From contig JBMONC010000053.1 in the NCBI GenBank assembly GCA_049324875.1, positions 1 to 64,000 on the forward strand: 64,000 bases of DNA, written 5' to 3'. The notes under the pieces are model-generated. The model did not search any database, was not told the origin of the DNA, and saw only the letters and a list, made by a program, of their open reading frames with translations. The stretch is from JAWLHU01 sp049324875 (GTDB lineage Bacteria > Bacillota > Sulfobacillia > Symbiobacteriales > Symbiobacteriaceae). Each line of letters begins with the position of its first letter. Position 1 is the first letter of the stretch. The position numbers and the translations under genes are program-made. Below, in pieces: positions 8,450 through 17,526 of the stretch.

Positions 8450-10765
8450 TTAGCCCTTCCCTCCCTTCTGCTTGGGCTGGCGCACCTTGATCAGCATGAA
8501 GACCGCCAGACCCGCCACGGTGAGCACGGTGATCTCGCCCATGGTATCGAAGCCGCGGAAGTCGACCAGGGTGACGTTGACCACGTTGTTGCCGCCGGCC
8601 AGATCGTGGCTGTGCTTCAGGTACCACTCCGCCACCGTGGGCGGGAAGAGGCGGGCGCCGTTGGCCAGCAGGGTGACCGCCGTGGCCAGCACGCCGACGC
8701 CTACGGCGATCAGCACGTTGATATCCTGCAGGCGCGGGGTGCGCGGGTAGACCTTCAGCTGGGGCAGATGGGCGAAGACCAGCAGGAAGAGGACCGCCGT
8801 GATCACCTCGATCACCAGCTGGGTCAGGGCGAGGTCAGGCGCCCGCATCAAGGCAAAGTAGAGCGAGGTGGGCATGCCGACCAGGGAGATGGCCGCCATG
8901 GCCGCCAGTCGGGTGTTGGAGAAGAGGGTGAAGATCGTGCCGATGGCGATGATCACCATGAGCAGGAGCTCGGGCAGGGAGACCGGGGCCAGCTGGAGCT
9001 TGGGAATCTGGACCCCCTTGACCGCCATGGTGCCGAGGAAGGCCACAACGGTGACGCCCAGGGTGAAGACCAGGTAGTCCCGGAGGAAGCCGGTCATCTG
9101 GATGTTGGTCAGCCACTTGGCGCCCTTCTCCACCGCGGTGTTCCGCCACCAGAGGTAGTCGTAGAGGTTGTTGGCGTTGTAGCGCTCGGGCGCCCACCGG
9201 CGGAAGGTGGCTACCACCTTATCCAGGCCGAGGTAGGCCAGAATGCCACCGCCGATGGCGATCACCGACATGAAGAGCGCCGGCTGCACGCCATGCCAGA
9301 GGGCGATGTGGACAAACGGGTACTCCTTCTCCCCGATCACCGCCAGGGCGGCCGGCTCGACGATGGTGTGCTCCACCAGCCCCGGCATGAGGCCGATGCC
9401 CACCACCAGGGCCGCGAGGATGGCCGGGGGCAGGAGCATCAGGAAGGGGGCCTCGTGGGGGTGCTTGGGCGTGTCGTGGCTCTCCTTGCCGAACCAGATC
9501 TTGTGGGCAAGGATCAGGCTGTAGGTGGTGGTCAGGACCGAGGCGGCCGTCGCCATGAACGCCCCCATGAAGCCCATGGGTGAGTGGAAGACCGACTCCA
9601 GGAACATCTCCTTGGAGAGGAAGCCGTTCAGGGGCGGAATGCCCGCCATGGAGGCGGCGCCGATGGCGGCCAGCACGAAGGAGATGGGCATCGCCTTCCG
9701 GAGCCCGGAGAGCCGGGTGATATCCCGGGTCCCCGTTTCGTGGTCGATGATGCCGACCACCATGAAGAGGAGGCCCTTGAAGGTCGAGTGGTTGAGCAGG
9801 TGGAAGACGCCGGCCTGGGCGGCATCGATGGTGCCGAGGCCGAAGAGCCACATGATCAGGCCGAGCTGGGAGACGGTGGAGAGGGCGAGGATCGCCTTCA
9901 GGTCGGTCTTCTGGAGCGCCAGGAACGAGCCCAGCGCCATGGTAACCATACCGACCGTACCCACCACCGGCAGCCAGTAGTCATGCCCGCTGAAGAGCGG
10001 CCAGAACCGGGCGACCAGGAAGAGGCCCGCCTTCACCATGGTGGCGGAGTGCAGGTAAGCCGAGACCGGCGTGGGTGCCGACATCGCATCGGGGAGCCAG
10101 ATGTGGAACGGGATCTGGGCCGACTTGGAGAAGGCGCCGATCAGGATCAGGAGCAGCGCCCAGCTGCCCAGGGGATCGCTGATGATCTCGGCCCGCTTCG
10201 CCAGCAGCGAAGTGAACTCGTACGAGCCGCCGATGTTGCCGAGAATGACGATGCCCGCGAGCATGGCCAGGCCACCGCCCACGGTGAGGATCATCGACTT
10301 GAGCGCCCCGTACTGTCCACTCTCCCGGGTGTACCAGAAGCCGATCAGCAGGAAGGAGCTGATCGAGGTCAGTTCCCAGAAGATGTAGAGCAGCATCAGA
10401 TTGCCCGAGAAGACCACCCCGAGCATGGCCCCCATGAAGAGAAGGATATAAAGGTAGAACTTCCCCAGGTCTTCCTCGGGGCCCAGGTAGAGGATGCTAT
10501 AAAGGAAGACCAGCGAGCCGATCCCGCTGATCAGGATGGCCAGCAACTTGCCCCATCCATCCGCATGAATCGTCAGATCGATTCCGAGTTGGGGCACCCA
10601 GGGGATCGTCTGCGAGACCTCGGGGGTCAGGACCACCAGTACCAGCGCCGTCACGGCAAACGCGAGCGCAGCGATGCCAAGGCGCCGGCCCAGCGGCCGG
10701 TAGAGCAAGGGCATCAGGAAGGCTCCGAGGAACGGGAGCAGAATTGCCCCCAGCGCAAAGCCCAT
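8450..10765 (-). CDS. mrpA: Na+/H+ antiporter subunit MrpA (NuoL-like)
   Basis: A 771-residue polytopic subunit homologous to NuoL with the C-terminal extension usual for MrpA, so it is full length. The quinone-oxidoreductase-like core includes PFHIWLPDAMSAPTPVSAYLHSATMVKAG (about 215-245) and further antiporter helices. The ATG at 10765 is preferred over an upstream extension to 10906 because AGGAGGG stands 6-7 nt before it and the upstream residues lack family character. First gene of the mrp operon, behind a long structured leader with a terminator hairpin. Confidence 0.94.
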   Translation of the reverse strand: MGFALGAILLPFLGAFLMPLLYRPLGRRLGIAALAFAVTALVLVVLTPEVSQTIPWVPQLGIDLTIHADGWGKLLAILISGIGSLVFLYSILYLGPEEDLGKFYLYILLFMGAMLGVVFSGNLMLLYIFWELTSISSFLLIGFWYTRESGQYGALKSMILTVGGGLAMLAGIVILGNIGGSYEFTSLLAKRAEIISDPLGSWALLLILIGAFSKSAQIPFHIWLPDAMSAPTPVSAYLHSATMVKAGLFLVARFWPLFSGHDYWLPVVGTVGMVTMALGSFLALQKTDLKAILALSTVSQLGLIMWLFGLGTIDAAQAGVFHLLNHSTFKGLLFMVVGIIDHETGTRDITRLSGLRKAMPISFVLAAIGAASMAGIPPLNGFLSKEMFLESVFHSPMGFMGAFMATAASVLTTTYSLILAHKIWFGKESHDTPKHPHEAPFLMLLPPAILAALVVGIGLMPGLVEHTIVEPAALAVIGEKEYPFVHIALWHGVQPALFMSVIAIGGGILAYLGLDKVVATFRRWAPERYNANNLYDYLWWRNTAVEKGAKWLTNIQMTGFLRDYLVFTLGVTVVAFLGTMAVKGVQIPKLQLAPVSLPELLLMVIIAIGTIFTLFSNTRLAAMAAISLVGMPTSLYFALMRAPDLALTQLVIEVITAVLFLLVFAHLPQLKVYPRTPRLQDINVLIAVGVGVLATAVTLLANGARLFPPTVAEWYLKHSHDLAGGNNVVNVTLVDFRGFDTMGEITVLTVAGLAVFMLIKVRQPKQKGGKG

Positions 10766-10794
10766 GGCATTCCCTCCTACGACAGGTTTAGGAT

Positions 10795-10835
10795 CATATA
10801 GAAAAGCCCACAGGACCTCGCCCCGCGAGGTCTGT
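10795..10835 (-). terminator. terminator hairpin inside the mrpA leader (candidate attenuator)
   Basis: On the minus strand, GCCCACAG and CTGTGGGC arms enclose a further ACCTCG/CGAGGT stem and are followed by TTTTCTATATG. This is a strong intrinsic terminator about 30 nt upstream of the mrpA ribosome-binding site and downstream of the promoter at 10949-10978. No gene ends here, so it most likely acts as an attenuator for mrp. Confidence 0.7.
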
Positions 10836-10942
10836 GGGCACTTGACCAAAGGGGTTACTTCCCCGGGGAAGCGCTCCTCAGACGGCCGGCGCTTCACCAT
10901 TCCCAAGCGGGCTGGTCTGATGCCTCTCTATTCCGGTGCACA
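10836..10942 (-). promoter_or_regulatory. structured mrpA 5' leader (riboswitch candidate)
   Basis: About 107 nt between the predicted transcription start and the attenuator hairpin. Pairings seen include TCAGAC with GTCTGA, GAAGCGC with GCGCTTC (partly exclusive with the first), and GGGG with CCCC around AAGTAA. No riboswitch class was recognised by eye. A Na+- or pH-responsive element would suit the operon, but this is inference. Confidence 0.45.
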
Positions 10943-10948
10943 GAGTCT

Positions 10949-10978
10949 ATGATAGCCAGTGGTGGCGCGGAGCGTCAA
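10949..10978 (-). promoter_or_regulatory. promoter of the mrp operon
   Basis: -35 TTGACG at 10973-10978 and -10 TATCAT at 10949-10954 with an 18-nt spacer. It starts a leader of about 175 nt before mrpA. Confidence 0.7.
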
Positions 10979-11097
10979 GTGACCCAACAGGACTAGCCCG
11001 GAGGCCTTAGAAAAGAATTGCACCCCTCACGGCGCCTCTTCCATTCGGTGGGCTAACCTGTATGATAGAGGAGAATAGATGTTCGGAGGCCGTCCAG

Positions 11098-12372
11098 ATG
11101 AGGAGACCACCAGAAGCTGCAAACCCCTGGGGACTGCTGGGTACTTACCCTGGTTGGCGGGGGCTGCGTGAGGCACTTCAGGAGTTGGAAGAGCTGCTGC
11201 GGGCGATCGGGGGCGAAGCGGCTGACCTGGCGGCGAGCCTGGCTGCTGCCCTGGAGGATCCGGTGGGGGCCCGTGCGGGTTTGCCGGCCAACTACCGCCT
11301 TCGCACCCCGCTGCAGAAGAGCCACCTGCCCGGCCACCTTGACCTGGAGAGCGACCTCCCGGAGTGGGTGGGGGAGGTCACCCGCTACGCCTGTGACGTG
11401 CCGGTACTGCTGGAGGCGGAGGCGGCAGCCGACCGGCTGGGTCCGGTGCTGACCGCCGACCTGCCCCGGGCGCTGCAGGCCCGGTTCGGCGAGGCGGTCC
11501 GGCGCCTGCGGCAGGGGCTGCAGGGCCGCCGCCTGCGGGCGATGCCGGGGGTGCACCCGGAGGATGGGGAGCGGGAGGCCGGCCTGTCTCTGGTCGTGCC
11601 CCAGCCCGAAGGGTATGCCGTCGTGCTGCCCCGGGGCGCTGGAGACGCGCTTCACCGGACCGCCTGGCGGGAGCTGGCCTGCTTGCTGCTGGCCAGAGAA
11701 GGGGCCGATGTGGCGCGGCTCCACCTGCAGTTGCTGGGCCACTGGCCCCACGAGCTCTCCCACGGGGAGGTCCGGGCGGGGCTGGGGCTCCGGCGCCCGG
11801 CGCCGGAGCGCTGTTATGAGGCGCTGCGCCGGCTGCAGCAGCTCCGGCTCTCCCTCTATCAGTGGGAACTGGAGGGGGGCCTGCTCACCCTGGAGCACCA
11901 GGCCCGGGATCTGTGGGCCCTGCGCCTGCGGGAGGGCGGTCAGGCCCACCTGGTGGATGAGGGCGGCACCCTCGTCGCCCGAGGGCAGGAGTGGTGGATC
12001 ACGCCCGGCGGCCACAGCTGGGCGGCGACACTGGAGGCCGAGTCGGTGGAGAGTGTTCTGGCCCGCACCCTGCTGGGTGAGCTGGAGGGGAGCCGCAACC
12101 CGCTCAGCCTGGCCCTGGGCCTGCTGCTCAGCCGGGGCCAGACCACCGTTGGCAACCGGGAGCTGCTTCGGATGGCCGGGTTCGACGTGGACCGGCCCCA
12201 GCCCGAGCTCTGGACCCGGGTTCGGGCAGCGGCCCGGCTTCAGCGCAGGGCGGGCTGGGAGCCCGACCTGAGCCGGTGGGGGAAGCGGAACGACGCCGAC
12301 TGGGAGGGGTTCCTGGCGGCCGAGACCACCTTCCTGCCCACGGCAGGAGACGACGAGGCGCCCCCGCGGTAG
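11098..12372 (+). CDS. protein of unknown function, 424 aa
   Basis: I do not recognise this protein. It is soluble, with no signal peptide or membrane segment. It is rich in Leu, Ala, Arg and Glu and probably largely helical (for example LREALQELEELLRAIGGEAADL). A middle section (about 185-310) looks mixed alpha/beta. The ATG at 11098 follows GGAGG at 11085-11089 by eight bases and is preferred to an in-frame ATG at 11062. Codon use matches its neighbours. It is divergent from the mrp operon and convergent with the DinB gene. The stop codon lies at the loop of the first terminator hairpin. Confidence 0.7.
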   Translation: MRRPPEAANPWGLLGTYPGWRGLREALQELEELLRAIGGEAADLAASLAAALEDPVGARAGLPANYRLRTPLQKSHLPGHLDLESDLPEWVGEVTRYACDVPVLLEAEAAADRLGPVLTADLPRALQARFGEAVRRLRQGLQGRRLRAMPGVHPEDGEREAGLSLVVPQPEGYAVVLPRGAGDALHRTAWRELACLLLAREGADVARLHLQLLGHWPHELSHGEVRAGLGLRRPAPERCYEALRRLQQLRLSLYQWELEGGLLTLEHQARDLWALRLREGGQAHLVDEGGTLVARGQEWWITPGGHSWAATLEAESVESVLARTLLGELEGSRNPLSLALGLLLSRGQTTVGNRELLRMAGFDVDRPQPELWTRVRAAARLQRRAGWEPDLSRWGKRNDADWEGFLAAETTFLPTAGDDEAPPR

Positions 12373-12424
12373 GGGGCGCCTCCTGTTCTGACGGCGCCCC
12401 TGCGGAGTAGCAGAGGCGCCGTCT
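12355..12424 (+). terminator. pair of hairpins between convergent genes
   Basis: The first hairpin has 11-bp arms at 12355-12365 and 12372-12382 and includes the stop codon. The second pairs ACGGCGCC near 12391 with GGCGCCGT near 12415 and is followed by CTTCGTCT. T-runs are short, so termination strength is uncertain. Confidence 0.5.
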
Positions 12425-12476
12425 TCGTCTGCCGGGGGGCCGGCTCAGCCGCCCCGGGGCTTACTTCGGTACAGAC

Positions 12477-12941
12477 CTAGCCCGCCAGGAAGAAGGGGGG
12501 CTCGATCCCCTGCATGCGGGCATAGACCAGGAGTTGCCCCTTGTGATGGGCTTCGTGGATCACCATCCGGTGGAGCATGTCACCAGCGGGTTCGGTCAGG
12601 TTGATCAGGGCGATGTGACCGTTCTTGGCCAGGTCGGCCTCGGAGAGTTTGCTGATCTCAGCCGACTGCTCGGCGAAGGTCTCAGCGAGAATCTTGCGGG
12701 CCTCGGCAATGGTAGTACCCTCGGGGATTTTCTTCATCTCCCTTCCCACGGCGCAGGCCAGGAAGAGCTCACCGGCCCACGCGATGTGGTTGAGCAGGTC
12801 CAGGGTGGATCTGGCGTCGGACCAGGGCTTGTAGCCTGCGGTAAACTCCGGCAGCCTCTCAGCCAGGGCAATCAGGGCGTTCCGGTTGTTAGCCCACAGA
12901 CGGACGATCCGTTGACTGGCGGTCCCGGTTTCCATCGTCAT
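12477..12941 (-). CDS. DinB-family four-helix protein
   Basis: A 154-residue protein of the DinB/YfiT-like superfamily. These are four-helix bundles with a three-histidine metal site, often thiol-linked transferases or damage-induced proteins. Candidate metal ligands are in LLNHIAW and in HEAHHKGQL near the C-terminus. The ATG at 12941 is chosen because gagggggaggtacc stands just before it; the longer frame to 13127 has no family character. Substrate unknown. Confidence 0.8.
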   Translation of the reverse strand: MTMETGTASQRIVRLWANNRNALIALAERLPEFTAGYKPWSDARSTLDLLNHIAWAGELFLACAVGREMKKIPEGTTIAEARKILAETFAEQSAEISKLSEADLAKNGHIALINLTEPAGDMLHRMVIHEAHHKGQLLVYARMQGIEPPFFLAG

Positions 12942-13096
12942 GGTACCTCCCCCTCTTCCAGTTGTTATTTCAAATGATACCGAGGAGGGAGGGCGGTCTG
13001 CATCGTGAGAACCCCCCGATTTTCCGCGGGGGCGACCAGGTAGAATTACCTGGTGGGAGATGAAGGCACCCGCCCTCCTTGGCCGGACGGCGGGGA

Positions 13097-15883
13097 CTAC
13101 TCTTCCACGCCGTGGCGGAGCGCCCATGCCACCAGTGCGCTGCGGGAGGTCAGGTTCAGTTTTGCGAAGATGTTGCCCAGATGTCCGCCCACCGTGCGGG
13201 GGCTGATGTGGAGCTGGGCCCCGATCTCGCGGTCGGTCAGCCCCCGGGCCACCAGCCGGACCACGGCTCGCTCGCGCTCCGTCAGCCCCCCGGGGGCGGG
13301 TGTCCGAGCGGAGGACAGCCTTGCCAGGGCCGCCTCCGCCTGCGCCAGCGCAGGTCTTGCGCCGAGGCGCTCGAACGTCTCCCGGGCGGATGCCAGATCG
13401 GCGGCGGTCCCCCGTTCCAGGCGAACCCGGGCCGCCTCATAGCGGTATCCGGCGGCTTCGGCCAGTGCCAGCGCCGTGGCAAAGTGTTGGGCGGTATCGC
13501 CGACGCCCAGCGCCCCGAGGAAGCGGTGCCCCTCCATCAGCAGCCGTGTGGAGCGCATCGCCGTTCCGTGCTTGAGCAGCCCTTCCGCGGCCCGGCGTGC
13601 CGCCGGAAGATCGCCCACCGCCCGGTGGTATTCCGCCCACTCCACCAGGTTGAGGGCATAGTTGTAGAGGCTTGGCCGTGCGCCCCGGTGCCACGCATCG
13701 ACCGTCTCCAGCCAGGCCCGCGCCTCCTCCAGGTCGCCCGCCATGCGGCAGGCCCGGGCGACGGTGGTCATCAGGTAGATGCGGGCGATGTAATAGCCGT
13801 AGGGCGGTGGGCTGCCCGGGCCCCCCGGAGGCAGGCGAGGGGCTGCCCGCCGGCGGGCCTCGGCAAAGTTGCCCTGCTCGGTGTCGAGGACGGTGCAGAG
13901 CCAGTTATGGTGGGCAATCAGCCGGTCGCCCGGCCGCGGCTCCAGCCGGTCGGCTGCGTCCGCCTCCCGGCGCGCCCGGTCCCACCGGCCCCGCCAGACC
14001 CAGGTATCCATAAGCGGGCTGCGCCCACCAAAGGGATCCACGCCCGAGCGGTCGCGCGCCTGGCGCCAGGTCTGCTCCAGCAGCGCCATCAGCGGATCGA
14101 TCACATGGTGCTGGTCGCCCCTCTGGTAGAGCAGGGTGTGGGTCAGGTTGACCAGCCGATCGGCGGCATCGGCATACTGCCGGGCTGCGATAGCCGCCTC
14201 CACGCTCTGGCGGAAGTGGTTGCAGCCGCTGTCCAGGTCGCCGCGCACCAGGGCACAGAGCCCGAGTACATGATGCTCAACGGTGCCGGCGGTGGAGGCG
14301 TCGGCGAGGAGCGCCTCCGCATCGGCGGGGCGTCCGGCCCACAGGTAGACCGAGGCCAGCGCCTCCGGCGCCCCGGGCCTGACCAGCGGCCGTCCGTACA
14401 TCCGCTCGTGCAGTTGATGCAGCCGGGGCTGGTGGAAGAGCGCTGCCAGTTCGCTGTGCGCCTCTTCCATCACCGCGATCGCCTGCTCCTGCTTTCGCTC
14501 GTGCAGGAGGGTTGCGAGGTGGCGACGGGCCAGACCGGCCACCACCGCATCCCCCGCCGCCACAGCGGCCCTGAGCGCCTCCTCGGTCCTCTCGCCGGCC
14601 CGCTCAAAGTCGGCGCCGGTGCCGGCGAAAGCGGCCAGCAGGATCAACTCTGCCCTCTCCGGCCCATTCTCACCCTGGTCGCTCAGCGCAAGGGCGCGCT
14701 CATAGAAGGAGGCTCCATGGGCGTGCGCGCCCAACTGCAGGGCGCGGTCGCCCGCCTCCTTCAGGTAGGGGACCGCGGCCGAATCCCCGGCCTGCCCCAG
14801 GTGATAGGCGATCACGTCGGGGTCCCGGGCAGCCCGGGCGGCCCGGCGATGCCAGACTTGACGCCGGGGGCCGATCATCCCCGCGTACAGGACCTCGCGG
14901 ACGAGCGCATGGTCAAAGGCAAACCGTTCGCCCTGCTCCCGGAGGAGGTGGAGTTGCAGCGCCTCCTCCAGCGCCTCCAGAACGGTCTCCTCCGGCTCTT
15001 CCAGGGTGCGGAGCAACGTCTCAAATCGGAAGGATTCGCCGAGCACCGCAGCGACCCGGAGGATCTCCAGGGCGCCGGAGGTAAGGCGTGACAACCGGCC
15101 GTCGATGGCCTGTTGGACCGTATCCGGCAGGGTCTCCCCGGACGAGGTCAGGAGCTGGGTCACAAAGAACGGGTTGCCCCCGCTGCGGTTGTAGATCTCC
15201 ACGGCGGCGTGCGCTCGCCCCGCGTGCCTGGCCAGCTCCGCCACATCGTCGTAGCTCAGCCGCTGCAAGGCGACCCGTTGAGCCCCGGACCGCAGCAGGG
15301 ATGGAATCAGGGCGTGCAGCGGATGCTCCCGGTGGACCTCATCGGTCCGGTAGGTGGCAATGATGAGGACCGGGCTGTAAGCGAAGCGGGAGGAAGCGTG
15401 CTGGAGCATCTCGAGCGAGGCGGTATCGGCCCAGTGGATATCCTCGAGGACAAGGATGGGCGCACCGCCCCGCTCCCTCGACGTGCCCAAAAAATTGGCC
15501 ACATCCAGGGCAAGATCATAGTGGGTCAGCGCCCGGGGGCCGCTGCCGAAGGGCGGCGGCAGGGCTTCCAGCGCCTCGCCGGTGATCTGGCCGAACATGT
15601 TCACGGCGTCCCGCCACGGCCCGAAGGGACGGGCCTCGCCCAGGAGTACGGGGGGACTGCCACCGGTGTGCAGGGAGAGGCCAGGACAGGCGCCCAGGGC
15701 TGCGGGCCGCCCGAATCGCCCGGCCTCGGCCAGGACATGGTTGACCAGGCGAGACTTTCCAATGCCCGCCTCGCCAGCAAGCAGGATCACCCCGCCTGAG
15801 GTCCCTTGAATGCGCTCAGAGAGAAAGGCCAGCTCCGTCTGCCGACCAACGAGCGGAAGCTCCAAGAGCATTCGTGGCACCAC
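13097..15883 (-). CDS. LuxR-family ATPase transcriptional regulator (LAL type)
   Basis: A 928-residue regulator. The N-terminal AAA/NB-ARC-like ATPase has Walker A LLAGEAGIGKSRLV (about 34-47) and Walker B-like ILVLEDIHWAD (about 145-155). A long central helical region probably holds TPR-like repeats. The C-terminal LuxR helix-turn-helix, from LTERERAVVRLVARG to ISPRTVGGHLGNIFAKL, covers about the last 65 residues. Such LAL/MalT-type proteins sense a ligand and activate operons. The target is not evident. The start is ambiguous: GTG at 15883 or ATG at 15871; neither has a strong ribosome-binding site. Confidence 0.9.
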   Translation of the reverse strand: MVPRMLLELPLVGRQTELAFLSERIQGTSGGVILLAGEAGIGKSRLVNHVLAEAGRFGRPAALGACPGLSLHTGGSPPVLLGEARPFGPWRDAVNMFGQITGEALEALPPPFGSGPRALTHYDLALDVANFLGTSRERGGAPILVLEDIHWADTASLEMLQHASSRFAYSPVLIIATYRTDEVHREHPLHALIPSLLRSGAQRVALQRLSYDDVAELARHAGRAHAAVEIYNRSGGNPFFVTQLLTSSGETLPDTVQQAIDGRLSRLTSGALEILRVAAVLGESFRFETLLRTLEEPEETVLEALEEALQLHLLREQGERFAFDHALVREVLYAGMIGPRRQVWHRRAARAARDPDVIAYHLGQAGDSAAVPYLKEAGDRALQLGAHAHGASFYERALALSDQGENGPERAELILLAAFAGTGADFERAGERTEEALRAAVAAGDAVVAGLARRHLATLLHERKQEQAIAVMEEAHSELAALFHQPRLHQLHERMYGRPLVRPGAPEALASVYLWAGRPADAEALLADASTAGTVEHHVLGLCALVRGDLDSGCNHFRQSVEAAIAARQYADAADRLVNLTHTLLYQRGDQHHVIDPLMALLEQTWRQARDRSGVDPFGGRSPLMDTWVWRGRWDRARREADAADRLEPRPGDRLIAHHNWLCTVLDTEQGNFAEARRRAAPRLPPGGPGSPPPYGYYIARIYLMTTVARACRMAGDLEEARAWLETVDAWHRGARPSLYNYALNLVEWAEYHRAVGDLPAARRAAEGLLKHGTAMRSTRLLMEGHRFLGALGVGDTAQHFATALALAEAAGYRYEAARVRLERGTAADLASARETFERLGARPALAQAEAALARLSSARTPAPGGLTERERAVVRLVARGLTDREIGAQLHISPRTVGGHLGNIFAKLNLTSRSALVAWALRHGVEE

Positions 15884-15963
15884 CCCGCAAACTGTCTGAC
15901 TAGTTTACGAAGTATGAGTACAACATAGACCCGCTCTTTCCTGCGAGACAGGGGATAAATTGA

Positions 15964-15992
15964 AAGGCGCCAGCGTAAATCGCTGACGCCTC
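15964..15992 (-). terminator. hairpin terminator after the asparagine-synthetase-like gene
   Basis: AGGCGTCAGCG-type arms surround a short loop, and TTTCAATTT follows on the minus strand. It lies 14 nt beyond the stop codon at 16006 and closes the riboswitch-controlled operon. Confidence 0.65.
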
Positions 15993-16005
15993 ATCTGGTT
16001 TGGCG

Positions 16006-17526
16006 CTATATCGCACTCACCCAGCGCTCCCCCGGGTTGAGGCTCCGGCTGCGGCCCATGCAGCTGAGCACATCCTCCCGGCCGTAGCGCTCCTTGAAGA
16101 GCGTCCAGTAGAGGTACTCCTCCTTGGCCCGGAAGGGCTCACCCGAAAGGGAGCGCTCCGCCGCCATCTGCTCCTCGGCGACGGCCCCGGTCGCATAGCT
16201 CTGCAGCAGCGGACCGATGCCGGTGCCGATGGCGAACTTCTCCTTCTTCCGCCAGACGATGGCGGGCGAGAGATACCGTTCCGCCACCTTCCGCAGGATC
16301 CACTTGCCCTCACCGCGGTACCGCTTCAGGCCGGGGGCCATCTGGAAGGCCAGGTCCAGCATCGCCCGGTCCAGGAAGGGGACCCGCCCCTCCAGCCCGT
16401 GGGCCATGGTCATGCGGTCCACCCGTTGCAGGTTGGAGTTGTGCAGCCCGGAGGTGATGTGGTGCAGCTCGGAGGAGAGCGCCGCCCAGTCGGGCTCGAA
16501 CTCGGTCAGGTAGTGGTAGCCGGCGAAGAGCTCATCGGCCCCCTCCCCGGAGAGGACCACCTTCACATGGCGGGCCGCCATCTCCGAGACGAAGTAGGTC
16601 GGAATAGCGCTGCGCACCAGGGCCGGATCGCAGGACTCCAGCGAATCGATCACCTGCGGCAGCGCCGTGATGATCTCACGCTCGGTCAGCACCCGCTCGT
16701 GGTGGATGGTCCCCAGGTCCGCCGCCACCCGACGGGCGTTGATCAGATCCTCCGACCCCTCCAGGCCGACGGAGAAGGTGTGCATCTCGCCGGAGACGTG
16801 CTGCCGCATGATCGCCGCGATCAGGCTGGAGTCCAGTCCGCCGCTCAGGAAGCAGCCCACCGGCACATCGGCCATCAGCCGCTTGACCACCGCCTTGGTC
16901 AGCGTCTCATCCAGCCGGTCCAGGGCGGTCTCCACCTCGGAGAGGTGCATGGCAGGCCGCGGGACCGCATCGTACTGGACCATGGAGTCGCCCACATGCC
17001 AGTAATGGCCGTTGGGGAACTCGTGGACATACGGGACCTCGTTGACCAGCGCCTTGATCTCCGATGCGAAGTAAAGGTGGCCGGCCTCGTCCCTCCCCCA
17101 GTAAAGCCCCTTGATCCCCAGGGGGTCCCGGGCCAGGAACAGGCCCACAGCCGGCCCCCAGATGGCGATGGCGAACATGCCATCGAGCCGCTTGATGCAG
17201 TCCGGGCCATACTCTTCGAAGAGGTGGAGCACCACCTCGGAGTCCGAGCGGGTCTTGAAGGTGTGCCGCCCCTCCAGTTGGCTGCGCAGAGCCATATGGT
17301 TGTAGATCTCGCCGTTCATGGCGAGCCACAGGGTGCCGTCCTCATTGGAGAGGGGCTGGGCACCGCCCTCCACATCCACGATGGCCAGACGGTCATGGCC
17401 CATCGTGAACCCGGCGGGCGACGTCCAGATATTCCGGCCGTCAGGTCCACGGTGCTTCTGCTGATCCAGCATCCGCTCCACCGTGGCCCGGTCGGCCCTC
17501 CCCAAGATTCCTGCGATCCCACACAT
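16006..17526 (-). CDS. asparagine synthetase-like glutamine amidotransferase (paralogue 1)
   Basis: A 506-residue AsnB-type enzyme that would take ammonia from glutamine and amidate an adenylylated carboxylate. Cys2 of MCGIAG is the glutaminase nucleophile, with RGPDG and NGEIYNH behind it. The ATP-pyrophosphatase loop SGGLDSS is at 228-234. It is shorter than the 614-residue paralogue at 60038 and than E. coli AsnB (about 554). Its ATG overlaps the stop of the mutase-like gene (TGATG), so it is translationally coupled. Context suggests that its acceptor may be a product of the two upstream enzymes instead of free aspartate (inference). Confidence 0.88.
   Translation of the reverse strand: MCGIAGILGRADRATVERMLDQQKHRGPDGRNIWTSPAGFTMGHDRLAIVDVEGGAQPLSNEDGTLWLAMNGEIYNHMALRSQLEGRHTFKTRSDSEVVLHLFEEYGPDCIKRLDGMFAIAIWGPAVGLFLARDPLGIKGLYWGRDEAGHLYFASEIKALVNEVPYVHEFPNGHYWHVGDSMVQYDAVPRPAMHLSEVETALDRLDETLTKAVVKRLMADVPVGCFLSGGLDSSLIAAIMRQHVSGEMHTFSVGLEGSEDLINARRVAADLGTIHHERVLTEREIITALPQVIDSLESCDPALVRSAIPTYFVSEMAARHVKVVLSGEGADELFAGYHYLTEFEPDWAALSSELHHITSGLHNSNLQRVDRMTMAHGLEGRVPFLDRAMLDLAFQMAPGLKRYRGEGKWILRKVAERYLSPAIVWRKKEKFAIGTGIGPLLQSYATGAVAEEQMAAERSLSGEPFRAKEEYLYWTLFKERYGREDVLSCMGRSRSLNPGERWVSAI

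Noticed and set aside
6275..9583. Long plus-strand open frames opposite the mrp genes
   Set aside because: Highly charged Gln/Asp/His/Glu-rich translations that mirror membrane-protein codons on the other strand; no ribosome-binding site and no family match.
10766..10906. 47-residue N-terminal extension of MrpA
   Set aside because: It covers the leader hairpin, has no hydrophobic or family character, and the ATG at 10765 has an ideal ribosome-binding site.
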